Source: DASUSH01 sp036375215 (lineage in GTDB: Bacteria; Actinomycetota; Thermoleophilia; Solirubrobacterales; 70-9). From it: a DNA stretch of 26,268 nucleotides. The notes under the pieces are model-generated. The model searched no databases. It was given only the letters and a program-made list of their open reading frames with translations, and had not been told where the DNA came from. A program made the position numbers and the translations under genes. The stretch covers positions 1 through 26,268 of the forward strand of contig DASUSH010000005.1 in assembly GCA_036375215.1 (NCBI GenBank), written 5' to 3'. This document shows, in pieces, positions 22,416-26,268 of this stretch. Position 1 is the stretch's first letter. Every line of letters begins with the position of its first letter.

Positions 22416-24922
22416 CAGCAGTTCCTCGCCGAGGCGGTAAGCCGCGGAGAGCGGCCATCGAAGCGGGCGGTGAGCACGTCGGTCCGGGCGTCGAAAGCCC
22501 AGCGCCGGGGCGAGAGCGGCTCGCCGTCGACGAGCACCCGGCAGGGCTCGATCTCCCGGCGGAGCGACGCGAGCGAGGCCTGGAGGTCGATCCGCCCGCC
22601 CCCCGCACGGCGCAGCCCGAGCCGCCAGCTCCGCTTCCCCGCACGCGATGAGATCCGGCCGCGGTCGCCGAACGCGGCGACGGTGTCGCCGCGCGGGAAG
22701 GCGAGGAGCGCGAGCCGGTCGCTGCGCTCGCCGAGGCTGACGAGGCCCTTGCCGTCGTGCTCGGCGAGCGTGTCGACCTCGGGCGGCAGGAGTGGCACGA
22801 CGGCGCCGGCGCGGGCGAACAGCGGCAGCTCGTCGAGCGGCGCGGGCACCTCGACGACGCGGCGGCCCTTGAGCTCCTTCGTCCCGCCGAGCACCAGCCG
22901 CCCGCGCTTCTCCTCGAACTTCGCCGAGCGCCAGAGGTCGATCCAGCGCCCGCGCGGCAGGTAGGCCGAGCGCCTCGTCGCGCCCTCGTCGAGGACGGGC
23001 GCGGCGAGCAGGTCGGGGCCGAGCATGAACTCGTCGTCGGTCCGCGCGGCGCGCTCGTCGCCCGGCTCGACCAGCGCGAGGTGGCGCATCAGCGGCAGGC
23101 CGGTCCGGCGGTAGGCGCGCTGCGCCGCCACCAGGTACGGGTAGAGCTGCGTGCGGAGCTTGGCGTAGCGGCGCCAGTTCGCGATCTGGTCGTCGTCGAG
23201 CACCTGGGGGCGCGGCTTCGAGGGCACGGCGACGCCGTTCGCCTGTGTCCGCATCACCCCCGCGACCGCGCCGAGCTGGACCCAGCGGGCGAGCAGCTCG
23301 GGGGTGAGCGCGCGATCGCCGAGCGCGAAGAAGCCCCCGATGTCGGTTCCCCAGACGCTGATCCCCGAGAGCCCCGCGGTCAGCGCCTGGGTGAGCGCGG
23401 AGCGCAGCCCGTCGAAGCCGAAGGCGGTGGTCGGGTCGCCGCCCCAGACGACCTGGGCGCAGGGCGCCGAGCCCGTCCACCCCGAGCGCTGGAACCGGAC
23501 GACCGGCCGCGGCCCGTCGGCGACGGCGTCGTAGGCGGCGCAGTGGTAGCGGGTCGGATAGGGGTTGTGGGCGCGGGTGCCGTCGATGCCGCCCGCGGAG
23601 ACCGAGTCGAGCGGCGTGTACTCGCCGAAGTCCTCCATCCAGCCGTCGTAGCCGTCGGCGATCGCCTCGCCGAGCAGGCGCTGGTACGCGTCGATCCCCG
23701 GCTGCCCGAAGAAGTCGAACTGGCCGACGACGAAGAGGTCGTCGATGTCGGCGCCGTAGCGGTAGAGGTAGGGCTCGCCCAGCCGGTTGCGGGTGAGCGC
23801 CCCGGCGGCCGCCGCGGGCTCGAACCCGGCGGCGTAGTCGTTGCAGACCATCGGGTTGAAGTAGGTGGTGATCGCGACGCCGGCGGCGTGCGCCGCGGCG
23901 GTCCTGGCGCGCTCGCGCTCGGTGACCTGATCGCCGCAGGGCAGGTAGTGCGTGTAGGTCTGCAGGACCGACACCGGGACGTCGCCGCGCGCGAACGCCT
24001 CGAGCTCGGCGAGCTCGTCGTCGTCGGCCTGGTACCAGGGCCCGTAGACCCAGGGGGCGTCAGGCAGCGGCTGGCGGCCGACCGAGCGGGTCATCCGCCG
24101 CACCGCGTCGGCCGGTTCGGGGCCGGCGAAGAAGCGCAGCGCGATCCGGTCGGGCGGCGGCGAGGACTCGGCGCCGGGCTCGCCCTCGGGCGCGCGGACC
24201 ACCTCGACGGTCCAGGCGTCCGCCGCCTCCGAGCGCAGCCGGAAGTAGCTCGTCTCGGGGCTGTCGACGAGCACGCCGTAGCCCGCCGACGAGAGCAGCC
24301 AGGGGATCGGGAAGTAGGTCGAGTCGGGGCGCTCGCGGATCCCCCAGGGCGGGACGAAGAGGCCGATCACCCCGTACTCCTCGGGCTGGTACGGGCCGTC
24401 GGCGACGTAGTTCTCGACCACGCCCTCCTGGGCTACGGCGTTGGAGCGCTCGCCGAACCCGAGGTAGCGCTCGCCCGCGGCGGCGCCGAAGCCGATGCCG
24501 ACCGCCTCGACGCCCGCCACGTCACCCAGCACCCTCGCCTCGAACGCGATCTCGCCGTCTGCAGCGGGGGCGATGCGGACCTCGAGCCTGCGCGCCGCGT
24601 CCGTGGTCGCGAGCTCGGCGAAGTAGGCGTCCCCATCGCGGCGCGAGGAGACGACGCGCGTCGCGTGCGCCCAGCCGGCCGCGGTGCGGAACCCGATCGT
24701 CCCGGCCGCCCCGGCACCGGTGCCGGGGTGCTCGAGCAGGACGGGCGTGCCCTCGGCGTCGCTCAGCGCGAGCCGCCACGGGTCGGCGTCGACGTCCGCG
24801 ACCAGCGAGCCGGCGTCGGCGGCGCGCTCGGCGGCGGCCGCGCTGGGCGCCAGGGCCACCGTCACGCAGGCCGCGAGGAGGTCCGCCCGGAGGAATCTAC
24901 CTGCGATCGACCGCCCGCCCAC
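22415..24922 (-). CDS. Secreted glycoside hydrolase family 31 (alpha-glycosidase)
   Basis: An 835-aa exported enzyme. Residues 1-31 form a signal peptide (LLAACVTVALAPSAAAA). An N-terminal beta-sandwich (about 40-270) includes RYLGFGERSNAVAQ, the GH31 Gly-Phe-Gly-Glu motif. The (beta/alpha)8 barrel carries the predicted nucleophile Asp431 in GWMEDFGEY and acid/base Asp496 in VVWGGD, with GISVWGTDIGGF following. C-terminal sandwich domains hold MLGPDLLAAPVLDEGATRRSAYLPRGRW and PLFARAGAVVPLL. GH31 members cut alpha-glucosides, alpha-xylosides or sulfoquinovosides. The nucleophile loop is close to sulfoquinovosidase YihQ, but the sulfonate-binding residues I remember are not clear, so substrate is open. 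GTG at 24922. It is coupled to padR by TGATG. Confidence 0.9.
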   Translation of the reverse strand: MGGRSIAGRFLRADLLAACVTVALAPSAAAAERAADAGSLVADVDADPWRLALSDAEGTPVLLEHPGTGAGAAGTIGFRTAAGWAHATRVVSSRRDGDAYFAELATTDAARRLEVRIAPAADGEIAFEARVLGDVAGVEAVGIGFGAAAGERYLGFGERSNAVAQEGVVENYVADGPYQPEEYGVIGLFVPPWGIRERPDSTYFPIPWLLSSAGYGVLVDSPETSYFRLRSEAADAWTVEVVRAPEGEPGAESSPPPDRIALRFFAGPEPADAVRRMTRSVGRQPLPDAPWVYGPWYQADDDELAELEAFARGDVPVSVLQTYTHYLPCGDQVTERERARTAAAHAAGVAITTYFNPMVCNDYAAGFEPAAAAGALTRNRLGEPYLYRYGADIDDLFVVGQFDFFGQPGIDAYQRLLGEAIADGYDGWMEDFGEYTPLDSVSAGGIDGTRAHNPYPTRYHCAAYDAVADGPRPVVRFQRSGWTGSAPCAQVVWGGDPTTAFGFDGLRSALTQALTAGLSGISVWGTDIGGFFALGDRALTPELLARWVQLGAVAGVMRTQANGVAVPSKPRPQVLDDDQIANWRRYAKLRTQLYPYLVAAQRAYRRTGLPLMRHLALVEPGDERAARTDDEFMLGPDLLAAPVLDEGATRRSAYLPRGRWIDLWRSAKFEEKRGRLVLGGTKELKGRRVVEVPAPLDELPLFARAGAVVPLLPPEVDTLAEHDGKGLVSLGERSDRLALLAFPRGDTVAAFGDRGRISSRAGKRSWRLGLRRAGGGRIDLQASLASLRREIEPCRVLVDGEPLSPRRWAFDARTDVLTARFDGRSPRLTASARNC

Positions 24923-24954
24923 AGGCAGTGAGGCTACCTGCCGCGCACGCTCCC

Positions 24955-24968
24955 GTGAGCATGCTCAC
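24955..24968. promoter_or_regulatory. 14-bp perfect palindrome GTGAGCATGCTCAC, candidate operator
   Basis: It lies in the 123-bp divergent gap, 33-46 bp upstream of the GH31 GTG and about 80 bp upstream of the small membrane protein gene. Position and symmetry fit a dimeric repressor site, and the PadR protein encoded in the GH31 operon is the natural candidate to bind it. Confidence 0.45.
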
Positions 24969-25045
24969 AGACGTCGGCCGGCGCAGTGGCCATGCTTGCC
25001 GTAGCTTGTGTCTCAAGGCACAGGCGGGAGCGGAGGAGAGCGCAC

Positions 25046-25297
25046 ATGTCGCACATGACCGAGAACCAGCGGATGCAGTTCGATCGCCCCGACCTGCGGG
25101 GACCGGACCGCAGCCTGCACACGCGGAGCAACCGGCCGATGATCATCTACTCGGCGATCGCGATCGTCATCGCCGGCGTGCTGGCCTGGCAGGCGATCGA
25201 GCGGATCGACGGCTGGCCCTCGCTCGTCGTGCTCGCGATGATCATCGTCACCACGATCGGGATGATCATCGCGGTCAGCCCGACGCGCCGCGCGTAG
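25046..25297 (+). CDS. Small two-helix membrane protein
   Basis: An 83-aa protein. The polar, charged N-terminus of about 30 residues (TENQRMQFDRPDLRGPDRSLHTRSNRP) is followed by two membrane segments, about 32-51 (MIIYSAIAIVIAGVLAWQAI) and 57-77 (WPSLVVLAMIIVTTIGMIIA), and a short basic tail. The ATG at 25046 is chosen because GGAGG (25032-25036) lies 9 nt upstream; the longer open frame from 24986 lacks this. No family is recognised. It is divergent from the GH31 gene and ends 9 bp from the convergent subtilase gene. Confidence 0.75.
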   Translation: MSHMTENQRMQFDRPDLRGPDRSLHTRSNRPMIIYSAIAIVIAGVLAWQAIERIDGWPSLVVLAMIIVTTIGMIIAVSPTRRA

Positions 25298-25306
25298 CGC
25301 CGCCGG

Positions 25307-26268
25307 CTACTTCTTCACGCGCCAGCGCTTCTTCGCCGCGCTGGTGTCGACGTTGCCGACGCCGTCGGTGGCGCGGACCAGGAACTTGTGCCTCCCCACC
25401 TTCACCCGCTTCAGCTTGCGCGGCGAGGTGCAGGGCTTGAACGGCTTGCGGTCGTACTTGCACTCGAATGTCGAGCCCGGCTCGTCTGAGCGAAAACGGA
25501 ATTTCGCCTTGCGCGCGGTGGTCCGCTTCTTCGGGCCCTTGACGATCCTGGTCTCCGGCGGGTCGGTCTCGACGGCGAACGCGCGGGTCGCGGGGGTCGT
25601 GTCGGCGTTCCCGCGGGGGTCGACGGAGCGCACGGCGAAGCTGTGCGGGCCGGGCCCCAGCGGGCCGACGGTCGCCGTCCCCCCCGCCCCGCAGGCCGCG
25701 AAGGCGGCGCCGTCGACCGAGCACTGAAAGCCCGCGGCCGGGTCGTTCGAGGCGACGCCGAAGCTCGCGAACGCGCCGGGCGGCGAGGAGCGGCCCCGGG
25801 CGGAGCGCCGCCCGCCGATCACCTCGCCCTCGCCGGGGCCGCCTGTTATCGCCGTGTCGGCGGGCATCCGCGCCATCGCGGTACCGATGTTGAGCCGGCC
25901 GCCGGTGGTGGTGATCCCGGAGAGCGCCGCGTTCGGGTCGACGGTGGAGAGGAGCTTGTCGCGGATCTCGGCCGCGCCCGCGCCCGCGTTTCGCGAGAAG
26001 AGCAGCCCGGCGGCTCCGGCCACGTGCGGCGCCGCCATCGAGGTGCCCTGGAGGAAGAGGAACCCGTTGTCCGACGGCGACTCCGCGCAGCGCAGCTCGA
26101 TGTTGTCCATGTGCACGCCGACGCTCCCGCCGTTGGCCGCATCAGCAATCAGGGATAGGCGAATCCTGATCGCGCCGCCGGCCACAAGCGTGTCCCCTAG
26201 ATCGATCGAGACGTTGGCGCCCGCTGAGTCCGTCGTGAACTCGAAGGTCCGGGCCGGGCTGATCAAAC
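25307..26268 (-). CDS. Secreted subtilisin-family (S8) serine protease, C-terminal part
   Basis: The gene enters from beyond the right edge, so the N-terminus, signal peptide and catalytic Asp and His are not seen. The first visible 60 residues (FEFTTDSAGANVSIDLGDTLVAGGAIRIRLSL ... VGVHMDNIEL) look like a beta jelly-roll inserted in the catalytic domain. The serine motif GTSMAAPHVAGAAGLL follows; the codon of the active serine is at 26041-26039. After the catalytic domain (ending near LNIGTAMARM) come two Ig-like repeats, each with an FxC...C pattern and a GPHSFAVRSVDPRGNAD or GRHKFLVRATDGVGNVD ending. The tail is very basic (AAKKRWRVKK) and may bind the cell wall. An in-frame TTG at 26266 is only an internal codon, as no stop precedes it. 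Confidence 0.88.
   Translation of the reverse strand, partial: LISPARTFEFTTDSAGANVSIDLGDTLVAGGAIRIRLSLIADAANGGSVGVHMDNIELRCAESPSDNGFLFLQGTSMAAPHVAGAAGLLFSRNAGAGAAEIRDKLLSTVDPNAALSGITTTGGRLNIGTAMARMPADTAITGGPGEGEVIGGRRSARGRSSPPGAFASFGVASNDPAAGFQCSVDGAAFAACGAGGTATVGPLGPGPHSFAVRSVDPRGNADTTPATRAFAVETDPPETRIVKGPKKRTTARKAKFRFRSDEPGSTFECKYDRKPFKPCTSPRKLKRVKVGRHKFLVRATDGVGNVDTSAAKKRWRVKK

Noticed and set aside
22415..24922. Sulfoquinovosidase assignment for the GH31 enzyme, tempting beside an alkylsulfatase gene in the same window
   Set aside because: The nucleophile loop is YihQ-like, but the sulfonate-binding positions I recall are not evident (for example Phe follows DIGG instead of Tyr). The two genes are also about 16 kb apart.

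Overview
The window is one continuous piece of a very GC-rich bacterial chromosome. Most third codon positions are G or C, GTG and TTG starts are common, and many genes end within a few bases of each other. The gene content fits the phylum Actinomycetota, most likely Thermoleophilia/Solirubrobacterales. Supporting signs are the tilS-hpt-ftsH order, a MerR/class III cyclase like the mycobacterial pH-sensing cyclases, secreted proteins with Ig-like 'STFEC...GHHxFxVRATDxxGNVD' tails, and Asp/Gly calcium-type motifs. This placement is inference. I see no prophage, insertion sequence, tRNA, rRNA or CRISPR array. No gene-free stretch exceeds 300 bases; the largest are 10322-10599 and 3757-4019.

Layout. 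(1) 1-3990, minus strand: a MerR-HTH/adenylate cyclase gene, tilS, hpt and the 5' part of ftsH. They are preceded by a good sigma-70 promoter and a roughly 200-nt leader packed with perfect hairpins. (2) 4020-9231, minus strand: a lipid-flavoured cluster of a coiled-coil protein, a degenerate SDR/epimerase-like protein, an LPLAT acyltransferase, an SdsA-type alkylsulfatase, a MauE-like membrane protein and an SCP2-like protein. Most junctions overlap or touch. (3) 9279-10321: a nucleoside phosphorylase converging on a second coiled-coil protein, the two sharing a CTAG at their stops. (4) 10600-14000, plus strand: a large secreted cell-wall hydrolase (SLT + degenerate LytM + M15-like) behind an ECF-type promoter candidate, followed by an unknown gene. 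(5) 14011-14864: an anti-sigma antagonist (STAS) and an anti-sigma kinase-like ATPase, divergently arranged. (6) 14861-20539, minus strand: a fused 3-hydroxyacyl-CoA dehydrogenase/enoyl-CoA hydratase in reversed domain order, an overlapping sirtuin, an NTF2-like protein and a secreted penicillin-acylase-family enzyme. A GNAT acetyltransferase (20595-21395) is divergent from the fusion gene. (7) 21399-24922, minus strand: an SRPBCC protein, a PadR regulator and a secreted GH31 glycosidase. (8) 25046-26268: a small two-TM protein, and the 3' part of a secreted subtilase whose N-terminus lies beyond the window.

Working together. The first operon joins nucleotide signalling to tRNA-Ile lysidine formation, purine salvage and membrane proteolysis. 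The alkylsulfatase cluster and the beta-oxidation fusion suggest growth on lipids or alkyl compounds. The sirtuin and GNAT beside the beta-oxidation enzyme suggest protein acylation control of that pathway. The most unusual items are the multi-hairpin leader, the three-domain wall hydrolase with a dead LytM domain, and the dehydrogenase-hydratase/sirtuin/GNAT locus.
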